Shown: piece after piece, positions 1 through 8,240 of the stretch | Numbering within the stretch: the stretch's first letter is position 1 | How the letters are laid out: every line of letters starts with the position of its first letter | Source: an uncultured Alistipes sp. | Lineage (GTDB): Bacteria; Bacteroidota; Bacteroidia; Bacteroidales; Rikenellaceae | Length of the DNA stretch: 64,000 bases | Reading direction: 5' to 3' | NCBI GenBank assembly: GCA_938014215.1 | Contig: CALLRW010000041.1 | Span: forward strand, 124,001 to 188,000 | Translations under genes and position numbers: made by a program | The notes under the pieces: generated by a model | What the model saw: the letters and a program-made list of their open reading frames with translations, nothing else | Told to the model about the DNA's origin: nothing | The model's database searches: none

Positions 1-785
1 GTCGAGGTATCGATCACACCGCTGATCGACTCCACGCGGCCCTTCTGGTCGTACATCGAGCCGTCGTTGAGCTGCAGCTGCACGTCGGGCATGTTCTTGA
101 TCGTCTCGTTGATCGAGCCGTAGCGGCGCGTGAGGTTGAGCAGCTGGTTTTCGGTCATCGAGAAGTAGACGTACATGGTCGAGTTGTCCGACACGGTGGT
201 CAGCGGCTGGGGCATCGAGGCGCTCACCAGCGCTCCGACACGGTAGGGAAGCGTGCCGACCACGCCGTTCGACGGGGCCTTGACAACCGTATAGGAGAGG
301 TTGTTGGCGGCGTTGACCTGCTGGGCCTCGGCCTGGGCGAGCTGGGCCTTGGCGGTCAGCAGGCTGTTTTCGGCGGTCGAGAGGTCGTATTGCGAAACGA
401 CGTTGCGGGCGAAAAGTTCTTTTTTGCTGTCATAGGTAAGCTGGGCCGTAGCGACGCTGGCCTCAGCGGCGGCAACATTGGCCTCGGCGGTCTTCAGGGC
501 AGCCTTGTAGGGGACCTGGTCGATGATGAACAGGGTCTGACCCTTCGTGACGCTCTGACCCTCGTTGACGCAGAGCTGCCAGATGGTTCCCGAAACCTGC
601 GGATAGATATCGATATCCTGACGGCCGCGGATGGTGGCGGAGTAGTTCGTCGGGATTTCGCGGTCGGTCGAGGCGACAGTCATCACGGCGTATTCGCCTG
701 GACCCATGGCCGTGGGGGCCTGTCCACATGCAACGGCAGCCAGGCAACTTGCCCAAACGGCCGCTTTCACAAACGTTTGCTTCAT
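1..785 (-). CDS. RND efflux periplasmic adaptor, C-terminus cut by the window edge
   Basis: Membrane fusion protein of an RND efflux pump; it would link an inner-membrane RND permease to an outer-membrane channel. The gene runs leftward from the ATG at 785 off the window, so only about 261 residues are seen. The N-terminus (MKQTFVKAAVWASCLAAVAC) is a signal peptide ending in a lipobox-like Cys. It is followed by a lipoyl/barrel-sandwich half (IYPQVSGTIWQLCVNEGQSV), an alpha-helical hairpin rich in Ala/Gln, and the second lipoyl half (TVVKAPSNGVVGTLPYRVGA), as in AcrA/MexA. A TAnnTTTG box on the minus strand lies 43 bases upstream. The gene is divergent from an AraC regulator, its likely controller. 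The permease should lie beyond the left edge. Confidence 0.93.
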   Translation of the reverse strand, partial: MKQTFVKAAVWASCLAAVACGQAPTAMGPGEYAVMTVASTDREIPTNYSATIRGRQDIDIYPQVSGTIWQLCVNEGQSVTKGQTLFIIDQVPYKAALKTAEANVAAAEASVATAQLTYDSKKELFARNVVSQYDLSTAENSLLTAKAQLAQAEAQQVNAANNLSYTVVKAPSNGVVGTLPYRVGALVSASMPQPLTTVSDNSTMYVYFSMTENQLLNLTRRYGSINETIKNMPDVQLQLNDGSMYDQKGRVESISGVIDTS

Positions 786-828
786 AACTTTCCTTTACTT
801 ATGTTGAACTAAAAAACTTTTTCAGGTG

Positions 829-836
829 CAAAAGTA
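829..836 (-). promoter_or_regulatory. -7 promoter box of the leftward RND adaptor gene
   Basis: TACTTTTG on the minus strand matches the Bacteroidota -7 consensus TAnnTTTG and lies 43 bases before the adaptor ATG at 785, in the divergent spacer to the AraC gene. No convincing -33 TTTG was found. Confidence 0.55.
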
Positions 837-949
837 TCTTAAAAAAGGTGCCATTATGCCTTATATTGCGAACAGTGTTGGTACATTTCGGAATAAATAT
901 GGTGGTGTTCCCCTATTTTTCATTACTTTTGTTCGAAAAAAGAAATCTT

Positions 950-1801
950 ATGACTCAGAACAATCCGTTAATTACCTCGGCCGAGGAGCAGTTCATTGTC
1001 GGAGAATCCGATTTTTCCTACTTCGAACAGAATGCCCATCGACTCGAAGGCTGTGCCATTCTGTTCTGCCGGGAGGGAACTGCGGAGGTGATGGTCGATC
1101 AGTGCCAGGGCCGTCTGCAGCGGAATTCGACGGTTCTGCTGCTGCCGGGAACCTATCTGCTGTTTCTCGACCGTTCGGAGGATTTTCGGGCTTCGTACTG
1201 CATCTTTTCGCGGGATCTCTTTCTGGAGGCGGCCTTCCGGCTTGATCCGGGATTTTTCGAGATCGTACACCGCAATCCCTTCTCGACGCCGCCGCAGCGG
1301 ATCGTCGACGGAACCAATATCTGGTTCCAGATGATGGCGTTCAATTACCGGGACAGGCAGAATATTTTCCGCAATACGATCGTCAAGAACCGGCTGCAGA
1401 ACGTCCTGCTGGAGATTTACGACAAGATGCAGCGTTTCGCCTCGAGACAGCCGGCGTCGTCCGATTCGACGACCCGTCAGACGGAACTGTTCCAGCGCTT
1501 TGCGGCGCTTGTTCACGAACATTGCGCCCAGGAGCGCGAGGTGGCCTTCTATGCCGATAAGCTCTGCATCTCGACGCGCTACCTCTCGACCATCGTGCGC
1601 AACGTGGCTCACACCTCGGCCAAGGAGTTCATCGACCGTTCGGTGATGCTCGAGATCCGGATGATGCTCCGCTCGACGGATCTGTCGGTGCAGGAGATCG
1701 CCTACCGGCTGAAGTTCCCGGATCAATCCTATCTCGGGCGCTTCTTCAAGAAACATGCCGGGATGTCCCCGACCGAATACCGCAATGCCAAACGGGGTTG
1801 A
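950..1801 (+). CDS. AraC family transcriptional regulator
   Basis: A 283-residue regulator with an N-terminal cupin-like effector domain and a C-terminal AraC double helix-turn-helix (about residues 190-280). The first helix region reads EREVAFYADKLCISTRYLST and the second SVQEIAYRLKFPDQSYLGRF, followed by the classic FFKKHAGMSPTEYR ending. The ATG at 950 is chosen because the frame upstream of it (from 848) encodes hydrophobic residues with no family match. The gene is divergent from an RND adaptor, so regulation of that pump is the simplest inference. The ligand is unknown. A paralogous AraC gene at 39349 has the same KKxxGxSPTxYR ending. Confidence 0.9.
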   Translation: MTQNNPLITSAEEQFIVGESDFSYFEQNAHRLEGCAILFCREGTAEVMVDQCQGRLQRNSTVLLLPGTYLLFLDRSEDFRASYCIFSRDLFLEAAFRLDPGFFEIVHRNPFSTPPQRIVDGTNIWFQMMAFNYRDRQNIFRNTIVKNRLQNVLLEIYDKMQRFASRQPASSDSTTRQTELFQRFAALVHEHCAQEREVAFYADKLCISTRYLSTIVRNVAHTSAKEFIDRSVMLEIRMMLRSTDLSVQEIAYRLKFPDQSYLGRFFKKHAGMSPTEYRNAKRG

Positions 1802-1802
1802 C

Positions 1803-1878
1803 CGTTGCCCGAAGGTGGCATTTTGCCGCTGTCGGGACGGGTTTGGAGCCGAAATTGCAGGATTTACCTCGGGCAACG
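1803..1878. repeat. Spaced 10-bp inverted repeat before the D-lactate dehydrogenase promoter
   Basis: CGTTGCCCGA (1803-1812) and its complement TCGGGCAACG (1869-1878) are separated by 56 bases and end 23 bases before the candidate -7 box of the ldh gene. It could be a terminator stem for the AraC gene or a regulator site; the long loop makes either uncertain. Confidence 0.3.
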
Positions 1879-1901
1879 CAATAATATAAGGTGCCGTTGC
1901 G

Positions 1902-1909
1902 TATTTTTG
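1902..1909 (+). promoter_or_regulatory. -7 promoter box of the D-lactate dehydrogenase gene
   Basis: TATTTTTG matches TAnnTTTG about 107 bases before the chosen ATG at 2016, leaving a fairly long leader. No clear -33 TTTG at 19-21 bases. Confidence 0.45.
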
Positions 1910-2015
1910 TGAGGAACAATCGAACCCCGCGTGTCGACCGTCGGCCCGCGGGGAGTGTGCGGCCGGAGTATCCGCAGGTCGGATCGTGTCGATTGAAGTG
2001 AAAAATTCGAATGTT

Positions 2016-3020
2016 ATGAAAGTCATGCTTTTCGGGACCCAACCCTACGACCGGGAGTCCTTCGAGCGGATTCGGCCCGATTTCGGGGTCGAGATCTGCT
2101 ACCATCGCAGTCATCTGAATGCCAACAACGTGGCGCTGGCCCGCGGGGCCGATGTCGTCTGCATCTTTGTCAACGACACGGCCGATGCCGAGACGATCCG
2201 CGAACTGGCCGCCATGGGCGTCAGGCTCATCGCCCTGCGCTGTGCGGGGTTCAACAACGTCGATCTCAAGGCGGCGGCCCGTTACGGGATTCCGGTGGTC
2301 CGCGTGCCGGCCTACTCGCCCCATGCCGTGGCCGAACACGCCGTGGCGCTGATGCTGGCGCTCAACCGCAAGATCCACCGCGCCTATTGGCGCACGCGTG
2401 ACGGGAACTTCTCGCTGCACGGACTGATGGGGTTCGACATGTACGGCAAGACGGCCGGAATCGTCGGCACGGGAAAGATCGCCCGCGAGCTGATCCGCAT
2501 CCTGAAGGGCTTCGGCATGCAGATCGTGGCCTACGACTTGTACCCCGATGCGCGGTATGCGGCCGAGGCGGGGATCACCTACGTCTCGCTCGAGGAGCTC
2601 TACAGCCGTTCGGACATCATCTCGCTGCACTGCCCGCTGACCGACCAGACGCGCTACATGATCGGCGACGTGGCCATCTCGCACATGAAGCCCGGCGTGG
2701 TGCTCATCAACACGGGCCGCGGGCAGCTGATCCACACCGAAGCGCTGATCGACGGTCTGAAGGAGAAGCGTATCGGTGCGGCCGGGCTGGATGTCTACGA
2801 AGAGGAGGCGGCCTACTTCTACGAGGATACCTCGGACCGCATCATGGACGACGACGTGCTGGCACGGCTGCTGTCGTTCAACAACGTGATCGTGACCTCG
2901 CACCAGGGCTTCTTCACGCGGGAGGCCGTGGACAACATTGCGCGTATCACGATGTTGAATATCAGTGAATTCGAAGTCGGAAAGAAGCTGACGAACGAAG
3001 TGCGGGCCGAGGCCGAATAG
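2016..3020 (+). CDS. ldhA: D-lactate dehydrogenase (2-hydroxyacid dehydrogenase)
   Basis: NAD-dependent D-2-hydroxyacid dehydrogenase reducing pyruvate to D-lactate in the cytoplasm during fermentation. It has 334 residues, the usual family length (about 330). Visible landmarks are the N-terminal catalytic segment (MKVMLFGTQPYDRESF), the substrate region LRCAGFNNVDL, the Rossmann motif GIVGTGKIA near residue 145, NTGRGQLI, and the C-terminal catalytic His in SHQGFFT. A longer frame starts at a GTG at 1986, but the family begins MKVMLFGT, so the ATG at 2016 is preferred. It stands alone, with its own candidate promoter, next to the redox operon at 3453. Confidence 0.92.
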   Translation: MKVMLFGTQPYDRESFERIRPDFGVEICYHRSHLNANNVALARGADVVCIFVNDTADAETIRELAAMGVRLIALRCAGFNNVDLKAAARYGIPVVRVPAYSPHAVAEHAVALMLALNRKIHRAYWRTRDGNFSLHGLMGFDMYGKTAGIVGTGKIARELIRILKGFGMQIVAYDLYPDARYAAEAGITYVSLEELYSRSDIISLHCPLTDQTRYMIGDVAISHMKPGVVLINTGRGQLIHTEALIDGLKEKRIGAAGLDVYEEEAAYFYEDTSDRIMDDDVLARLLSFNNVIVTSHQGFFTREAVDNIARITMLNISEFEVGKKLTNEVRAEAE

Positions 3021-3196
3021 AGGCCGCCGGGGACGATCCGGAAATGGAGGCCTGGAACAGCCGGAAATGAACAGGGGGCGGACCTTTCGGGGGCTGCTCC
3101 CCATTTTGTATGGTATGTGAACCGCCCCCTCCCTTCTGCGGGAATCCGGGTAGGACGATCCGGAATCGAGGTAGCGGCGTGTCGGCCGGAAAGTGT

Positions 3197-3204
3197 TATC
3201 TTTG
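3197..3204 (+). promoter_or_regulatory. Upstream -7 promoter box of the ferredoxin/aldo-keto reductase operon
   Basis: TATCTTTG, an exact match to the Bacteroidota -7 consensus, 248 bases before the ATG at 3453. Confidence 0.5.
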
Positions 3205-3298
3205 TCTGCGGAATCTGCCGCGCGGGGCAAAGCGTTGCGACAACCGGTGAAACGCCCTTTTTCGCGGGTGAAATGCCCCGTCGGCCGGAAATTTTTGC

Positions 3299-3306
3299 TA
3301 ATTTTG
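3299..3306 (+). promoter_or_regulatory. Downstream -7 promoter box of the ferredoxin/aldo-keto reductase operon
   Basis: TAATTTTG, an exact match to TAnnTTTG, 146 bases before the ATG at 3453. Together with 3197-3204 it suggests two start sites. Confidence 0.45.
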
Positions 3307-3452
3307 CATCCGATCTGTCGACCGCTCGAATCCCGGGCTCCGCAACCTGTGGGCCTGTCGGCCGATGGCCCCGGAGAGGGCTGAACCCGCGTGCACGGCT
3401 CCCCTCCCCGGAACGGTCCCCTGACATACAACCAACAAATTCGATAAAACCC

Positions 3453-5021
3453 ATGCTGCGAAAAATCCGGATCGCACTGGCGGTCCTTTTCTTCGTTCTG
3501 ATCACGCTGCTGTTCCTCGACTTCACGGGCAGCATCCATGCGTGGTTCGGCTGGATGGCCCGCATCCAGTTCCTGCCCGCCGTGCTGGCACTGAACGTCG
3601 GCGTCGTGGTTGCACTGGTCATCCTGACGCTCCTCTTCGGCCGCATCTACTGCTCGGTGATCTGCCCCCTCGGGGTCTTCCAGGACCTCGTCTCGTGGTT
3701 CTCCGGCCGGCGGCGCAAACACCGTAACCGTTTCGCCTACCGCAAGGCCCGGACCTGGCTGCGGTGGACGGTGCTCGTGCTCTTTGTGGTCGTGATGGTT
3801 GCCGGGCTGGGCAGCATCGGCGCTCTGATCGCCCCCTACAGCGCCTACGGACGGATGGTCCAGAGCCTGCTCGCCCCGCTCTACGGCTGGGGCAACAACC
3901 TGCTGGCCTGGGTGGCCGAACGCGCCGACAGCTACGCCTTCTATTCGGTTGACGTCTGGTTGAAGAGTCTCCCGACGCTGATCATCGCCGTGGTGACCTT
4001 CGTGGTGATCTTCCTGCTGGCGTGGCGCGGCGGCCGCACGTGGTGCAACACGATCTGCCCGGTCGGGACGGTGCTGGGCCTCGTGTCGCGATTCTCGCTC
4101 TTCAAACCGCGCTTCGATCTGGCCAAGTGCAACGGCTGCAAACTCTGTGCACGCAACTGCAAGGCTTCGTGCATCGACCCGATCAACCACACGATCGACT
4201 ACAGCCGCTGCGTCGCCTGCATGGACTGTCTGGACCACTGTCGGCAGGGGGCCATCTCCTATACGTGGCGTCGTTCGGCGGAGGACGCTTCTGCTGTCGC
4301 CGCAGGTAAAAAGACGGCTCCGGCCGCAAAGAAGACCGCTCCTGCTCCGAAAACCGGGGCGGCGGCTCCGGAAGAGGCTGCGAAGGGGCCGGCCGATGTT
4401 TCGCGCCGACGCTTCCTGGGCGTGGTGGGGCTGATGGTCGGTGCTGCCGTCCAGGCCCAGGAGAAGAAGGTCGACGGCGGTCTGGCCCTGATCGAGCAAA
4501 AACGTGCTCCGGAACGGACCACCCCGATCGTCCCTCCCGGTGCGCGTAGTCTCCGCGACTTCCTCGCCCACTGCACGGCCTGCCAGCTCTGCGTGACGGT
4601 CTGCCCGAACCAGGTGCTCCGTCCGTCGGGGGATCTGATGCGGCTGATGAAGCCCGAGATGTCGTACGAACGCGGTTACTGTCGGCCCGAATGTACGAAG
4701 TGTTCGGAGGTCTGCCCGACGGGGGCCATCCGCCTGACGGATCTCGCCGAAAAGTCCTCGATCCAGATCGGTCACGCCGTCTGGATCCCCGAAAACTGCG
4801 TAGTCCGCACCGACGGCGTCTCGTGCGGAAACTGCGCCCGGCACTGCCCGGCCGGGGCCATCCACATGGTGCCGAGCGATCCGGCCGATCCGAAATCGCT
4901 CAAGATCCCGACGGTCGACGAGGCCCGCTGCATCGGTTGCGGAGCCTGCGAGAACCTCTGCCCGGCCCGCCCGTTCAGCGCCATCGTCGTCGAAGGCCAC
5001 CAATGTCACAAAACCATCTAA
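3453..5021 (+). CDS. NapH/NapG-like fused polyferredoxin membrane protein
   Basis: A 522-residue electron-transfer protein. The N-terminal third has about four or five membrane helices and the paired motifs YCSVICPLG and WCNTICPVG, typical of NapH/CcoG-type membrane ferredoxins. It is followed by a 2x[4Fe-4S] domain from about residue 226 (CNGCKLCARNC, CVACMDCLDHC). After a Lys/Ala/Pro-rich linker comes an internal twin-arginine-like motif, SRRRFLGVVG (about residue 317). A second polyferredoxin module follows from about residue 374 (CTACQLCVTVCP, CTKCSEVCP, CGNCARHCP, CIGCGACENLCP). The order reads as NapH fused to NapG/MauM. It is 12 bases upstream of a Tat-type ferredoxin aldo/keto reductase, its likely redox partner. 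The ATG is chosen because translation upstream of it shows no membrane helix or domain. Confidence 0.88.
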   Translation: MLRKIRIALAVLFFVLITLLFLDFTGSIHAWFGWMARIQFLPAVLALNVGVVVALVILTLLFGRIYCSVICPLGVFQDLVSWFSGRRRKHRNRFAYRKARTWLRWTVLVLFVVVMVAGLGSIGALIAPYSAYGRMVQSLLAPLYGWGNNLLAWVAERADSYAFYSVDVWLKSLPTLIIAVVTFVVIFLLAWRGGRTWCNTICPVGTVLGLVSRFSLFKPRFDLAKCNGCKLCARNCKASCIDPINHTIDYSRCVACMDCLDHCRQGAISYTWRRSAEDASAVAAGKKTAPAAKKTAPAPKTGAAAPEEAAKGPADVSRRRFLGVVGLMVGAAVQAQEKKVDGGLALIEQKRAPERTTPIVPPGARSLRDFLAHCTACQLCVTVCPNQVLRPSGDLMRLMKPEMSYERGYCRPECTKCSEVCPTGAIRLTDLAEKSSIQIGHAVWIPENCVVRTDGVSCGNCARHCPAGAIHMVPSDPADPKSLKIPTVDEARCIGCGACENLCPARPFSAIVVEGHQCHKTI

Positions 5022-5033
5022 AGCTTTGAAATC

Positions 5034-6410
5034 ATGGAGAAAAACAAGATAGATCGCCGCGAATTCCTCAAAACCCTGGGGCTGGGTGCCGCTGCCACGA
5101 CGGCCGCCCTCTACGGCTGTGCCCCGAAGAGCGCAACGCAGGCCGCGGCGCCCGAAGGCGAAGTCCCGACCGATCGGATGACCTACCGCACCAGTTCGTC
5201 AACCGGTGACCGCGTCTCGCTGCTCGGCTACGGTTGCATGCGCTGGCCGCTGCTCGAAACCCCCGCGGCGGACGGCAATCCGATCGACCAGCAGACGGTC
5301 AACCAGCTGGTCGACTATGCGCTGGCCCACGGCGTCAACTATTTCGATACGGCTCCGGTCTACCTCCAGGGCTTTTCCGAACGCTCGACGGGAATCGCCC
5401 TCAAGCGCCACCCCCGCGACAGCTACTTCATCGCCACCAAGATGTCGAACTTCTCGAACTATACGCGCGAGAATTCGCTGGCCCTCTACCGCCAGTCGTT
5501 CAAGGAGCTGCAGGTCGACTACATCGACTACTACCTGCTCCACTCGCTCGGCGGAAAGGGTCTCGAGGCCTTCAAGGCGCGTTTCATCGACAACGGCGTG
5601 CTGAAGTTCCTTCAGGGTGAACGCGCCGCCGGACGGATCCGGAACCTCGGATGGTCGTTCCACGGCTCGAAGGAGCTCTTCGACCACATGCTGGCCATGC
5701 ACGACCAGGGCGAGGCGCAATGGGATTTCGTCCAGATCCAGCTGAACTATATCGACTGGTATGCTACGGGCCGCGAACTCAATGCCGAATACCTCTACCG
5801 CGAACTGGAGAAGCGCAACATCCCGGTCATTATCATGGAACCGCTGCTCGGCGGTCGCCTCTCGCGGCTGAACGACTATCTGGTCGGACGCCTCAAGGAG
5901 CAGCGCCCGACGCAGAGCACCGCCTCGTGGGCCTTCCGCTTTGCGGGTACATGGCCCGGGGTGCTCACCGTGCTGAGCGGCATGACCTACATGGAGCATC
6001 TGCAGGACAACATCCGCACCTATTCCCCCCTCGAGGAGCTCTCCGGGGAGGAGCTCGCCCTGCTGGAGGATACGGCACAGGTGATGCTCCGCTACCCCAC
6101 CATCCCCTGCACCGACTGCCAGTACTGCATGCCCTGCCCCTACGGACTGAACATTCCGGCGATCTTCGCCCATTACAATAAGTGTGTCAACGAGGGCAAC
6201 GTCCCCAAGGATCGGCTCGACCCCAACTACGAACGGGCACGCCGCGCCTTCCTCATCGGGTACGACCGTTCGGTGCCGCGGCTGCGTCAGGCCAGCCACT
6301 GCATCGGCTGCAACCAGTGTGTCTCGCACTGTCCGCAGACGATCGACATCCCGGCGCAGCTGCACCGGATCGACCACTTCGTCGAGCAGCTCAAGCAGAA
6401 CAAGCTCTGA
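5034..6410 (+). CDS. Tat-signal aldo/keto reductase with C-terminal ferredoxin domain
   Basis: A 458-residue oxidoreductase. The N-terminus has a twin-arginine motif DRREFLKTLG, then a hydrophobic stretch ending in a Cys (LYGCAP), so it is probably Tat-exported and possibly lipidated. Residues about 45-345 form the aldo/keto reductase TIM barrel (GYGCMRWP, NYFDTAPVY, DYYLLHSLGGKG). The C-terminus adds a 2x[4Fe-4S] module with CTDCQYCMPC at about residue 359 and CIGCNQCVSHCP at about 423. The family reduces unknown substrates with ferredoxin-type electrons. The gene follows the NapH/NapG-like protein by 12 bases and is surely co-transcribed, suggesting a quinol-to-periplasm electron route. The substrate is unknown. 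Confidence 0.9.
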   Translation: MEKNKIDRREFLKTLGLGAAATTAALYGCAPKSATQAAAPEGEVPTDRMTYRTSSSTGDRVSLLGYGCMRWPLLETPAADGNPIDQQTVNQLVDYALAHGVNYFDTAPVYLQGFSERSTGIALKRHPRDSYFIATKMSNFSNYTRENSLALYRQSFKELQVDYIDYYLLHSLGGKGLEAFKARFIDNGVLKFLQGERAAGRIRNLGWSFHGSKELFDHMLAMHDQGEAQWDFVQIQLNYIDWYATGRELNAEYLYRELEKRNIPVIIMEPLLGGRLSRLNDYLVGRLKEQRPTQSTASWAFRFAGTWPGVLTVLSGMTYMEHLQDNIRTYSPLEELSGEELALLEDTAQVMLRYPTIPCTDCQYCMPCPYGLNIPAIFAHYNKCVNEGNVPKDRLDPNYERARRAFLIGYDRSVPRLRQASHCIGCNQCVSHCPQTIDIPAQLHRIDHFVEQLKQNKL

Positions 6411-6490
6411 GCCGGGGCCGGTGGGGCGCGCCGCGGAGCGTGCCGTGCGGCGTTTTCGGTGATGGGGCGTACGTGCCAGGTGGCGTCTCC

Positions 6491-6589
6491 GGTGCCGGAG
6501 CATGCGTGCCGTGCGGCGTTCCCGGTGCCGGAGCATGCGTGCCGTGCGGCGTTCCCGGTGCCGGAGCATGCGTGCCGTGCGGCGTTCCC
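6491..6589. repeat. Three exact copies of a 33-bp GC-rich tandem repeat
   Basis: The unit begins GGTGCCGGAGCATGCGTGCC and ends with GTGCGGCGTTCCC. Copies lie at 6491-6523, 6524-6556 and 6557-6589, with a degenerate copy in about 6440-6490. Identity between copies suggests recent expansion. It sits between a stop codon and a terminator. Confidence 0.9.
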
Positions 6590-6606
6590 GGCCTCAGTCA
6601 TTCCAT

Positions 6607-6645
6607 GGAGATCCCGACCTGCTGCAGAGGTCGGGATCTCCTTTT
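6607..6645 (+). terminator. Rho-independent terminator of the redox operon
   Basis: A perfect 14-bp stem, GGAGATCCCGACCT (6607-6620) with AGGTCGGGATCTCC (6628-6641), a 7-base loop and a following TTTT run. Confidence 0.85.
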
Positions 6646-6728
6646 CATGGTGGAATGCCGGTCGGTGTGGAGGAGTCTCACGGGGCGATTTTTTACCCTA
6701 TGTTAATTTTTCCCCGGGCGGAAGAGGC

Positions 6729-6736
6729 TATCTTTG
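6729..6736 (+). promoter_or_regulatory. -7 promoter box of the MATE exporter gene
   Basis: TATCTTTG, an exact TAnnTTTG match, ends 20 bases before the ATG at 6757 and is preceded by an AT-rich stretch after the terminator. Confidence 0.6.
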
Positions 6737-6756
6737 TGCTCCGAAAACGAAGCCTT

Positions 6757-8118
6757 ATGAAAGACAGTATCGATTTTGCACGGATGGATATTTCGCAGCT
6801 GTTCCGCCGGCTGTTGATCCCGACGGTGCTGGGAATGGTCTTCTCGGTGGCGTTCGTCATCACGGACGGAATCTTCGTCGGCCACGGCATCGGCAGCGAT
6901 GCCCTGGCGGCGGTCAACATCACCTCGCCGCTGTTCCTGCTCAGCACGGGAACCGGTCTGATGTTCGGTGTCGGGGCCTCGGTCGTGGCGTCGATCCACC
7001 TCTCGCACGGCAAGATCAAGACCGCCCGCATCAATATCACGCAGGCCGTCGTCGTCTCGACGCTGCTGCTTGCGCTCTACAGCCTGCTGGTCTCGCTCTT
7101 CGCCCCCGAAGTGGCCCGGCTGCTCGGCAGTTCCGACCGGCTGCTGCCGCCCTCCGTCGAATACATGCGCTGGTTCGTGCCCTTCCTGCCCTTCAGCGCG
7201 CTGCTCAGCTCCGGGATGTTCTTCATCCGCCTCGACGGATCGCCCAACTACGCCATGTTCTGCAACGTCGTGCCGGCCCTGATCAACATCCTGCTCGATT
7301 ACGTCTTTATCTTCATCTGCGGCTGGGGCATGACCGGGGCTGCCCTGGCCACGAGCCTCGGCTACGTCGTCGGGGCCGCGATGGTCGTCGTCTACCTGAG
7401 CCGCCGCCGGCATGTCGTGCGTTTCTGCCGCGTGAAGACCAGTCGCAAAAGCCTGCTGCTGACCCGCCGCAATGTCGGTTACATGTGTCGGCTGGGGCTG
7501 TCGAGCTTCCTCTGCGAGGCGGCCATCGCCACGATGATGTTCTCCGGCAACTACGTCTTCATCCGCTACCTCGGCGAGGACGGCGTGGCCGCCTTCAGCA
7601 TCGCCTGCTACTTCTTCCCGATCATCTTCATGATCAACAACGCCATCGGGCAGTCGGCCCAGCCCATCCTGAGTTACAACCACGGAATCGGCGATCTCGG
7701 CCGTGTGCGCAAGGCCTTCCATCTGGCCCTGGCCACGGCCGTCGGGGTCGGTGCCTGCATCTTTCTGCTGACGCTCCTCTTCAGCCGCGGAATCGTCGCG
7801 ATGTTCATCTCGGCGGAATACCCCGCCTACGGGATTGCCGTCGACGGATTGCCGCTCTTCGCCGCCGGGTTCGTCTTCTTTGCCGTGAACATCGTGGCGA
7901 TCAACTACTTCCAGAGCGTCGAACGGCCCCGTCCGGCGATGGCGCTCACCGTGCTGCGGGGATTTGTCTTCATGGTGGGTTGCTTCTTCGGGCTGCCGCA
8001 GGTGGCCGGGGTGCCGGGCATCTGGCTGGCGGTGCCGCTCTCCGAGGTGCTGACCTTCTGTGTGGTCATCGCCATCTACGCCCGCAGCAAGGTGTCGCAG
8101 ACCGGTGCGGCCAACTGA
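6757..8118 (+). CDS. MATE family efflux transporter
   Basis: A 453-residue multidrug/sodium-type exporter of the MATE family with about twelve hydrophobic segments arranged as two six-helix halves (first MatE repeat about residues 15-175, second about 235-395). The start FRRLLIPTVLGMVFSVAFVI and the GIFVGHGIGSDALAAVNIT segment are typical of the family; the length matches (about 450). The ATG at 6757 follows a -7 box by 20 bases; the upstream in-frame extension passes through the repeat array and a terminator and is not real. It is followed after about 120 bases by a Crp-like regulator with its own promoter. Substrate unknown. Confidence 0.93.
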   Translation: MKDSIDFARMDISQLFRRLLIPTVLGMVFSVAFVITDGIFVGHGIGSDALAAVNITSPLFLLSTGTGLMFGVGASVVASIHLSHGKIKTARINITQAVVVSTLLLALYSLLVSLFAPEVARLLGSSDRLLPPSVEYMRWFVPFLPFSALLSSGMFFIRLDGSPNYAMFCNVVPALINILLDYVFIFICGWGMTGAALATSLGYVVGAAMVVVYLSRRRHVVRFCRVKTSRKSLLLTRRNVGYMCRLGLSSFLCEAAIATMMFSGNYVFIRYLGEDGVAAFSIACYFFPIIFMINNAIGQSAQPILSYNHGIGDLGRVRKAFHLALATAVGVGACIFLLTLLFSRGIVAMFISAEYPAYGIAVDGLPLFAAGFVFFAVNIVAINYFQSVERPRPAMALTVLRGFVFMVGCFFGLPQVAGVPGIWLAVPLSEVLTFCVVIAIYARSKVSQTGAAN

Positions 8119-8178
8119 CACGGGTCCGGGCCGTATGCACCGGAACCCGATTCCGGGTGGACGCCTCGGCGAGGAAAA

Positions 8179-8210
8179 TTTGTTGCGGCCCGCACCTTTT
8201 CGTATCTTTG
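8179..8210 (+). promoter_or_regulatory. Complete -33/-7 promoter of the Crp-like regulator
   Basis: TTTG (8179-8182) and TATCTTTG (8203-8210) are separated by 20 bases, the ideal Bacteroidota spacing; the gene starts 30 bases later. Confidence 0.72.
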
Positions 8211-8240
8211 TCCGTGATAACGAACTTCTGTACAGGTGCA

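Larger units (their letters stand above)
3021..3452 (+). other. Intergenic leader with an inverted repeat and two candidate promoters
   Basis: This 432-base stretch has no convincing gene. It holds complementary arms AGGGGGCGG (about 3070-3079) and CCGCCCCCT (about 3122-3130) that could end ldh transcription, then two TAnnTTTG boxes (3197-3204 and 3299-3306), and a roughly 150-base GC-rich leader before the ATG at 3453. I could not match the leader to a known riboswitch. Confidence 0.4.
6411..6756 (+). other. Intergenic region with tandem repeats, terminator and promoter
   Basis: 346 bases with no convincing gene. It holds a GC-rich 33-bp tandem repeat (6491-6589) with degenerate flanking copies, a strong hairpin terminator (6607-6645), and the MATE gene promoter (6729-6736). 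Open frames across the repeat are a consequence of its 33-bp (multiple of three) period. Confidence 0.6.

Noticed and set aside
3299..3452. Riboswitch in the GC-rich leader before the ferredoxin operon
   Set aside because: No conserved riboswitch core could be matched by eye; a covariance-model search would be needed.
1746..5009. A very long open frame (1087 codons) on the minus strand opposite ldhA and the ferredoxin gene
   Set aside because: It is a GC-rich shadow: the plus-strand genes have clear domains and promoters, while this frame has Arg/His/Asp-rich nonsense without any family.
6491..6589. CRISPR-like array
   Set aside because: The copies are contiguous with no spacers, and no cas genes are present.
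6459..8240. A single frame running from the repeat array through the MATE region to the Crp-like gene
   Set aside because: The part before 8241 is another frame of the MATE gene; the Crp-like gene has its own promoter and start at 8241.
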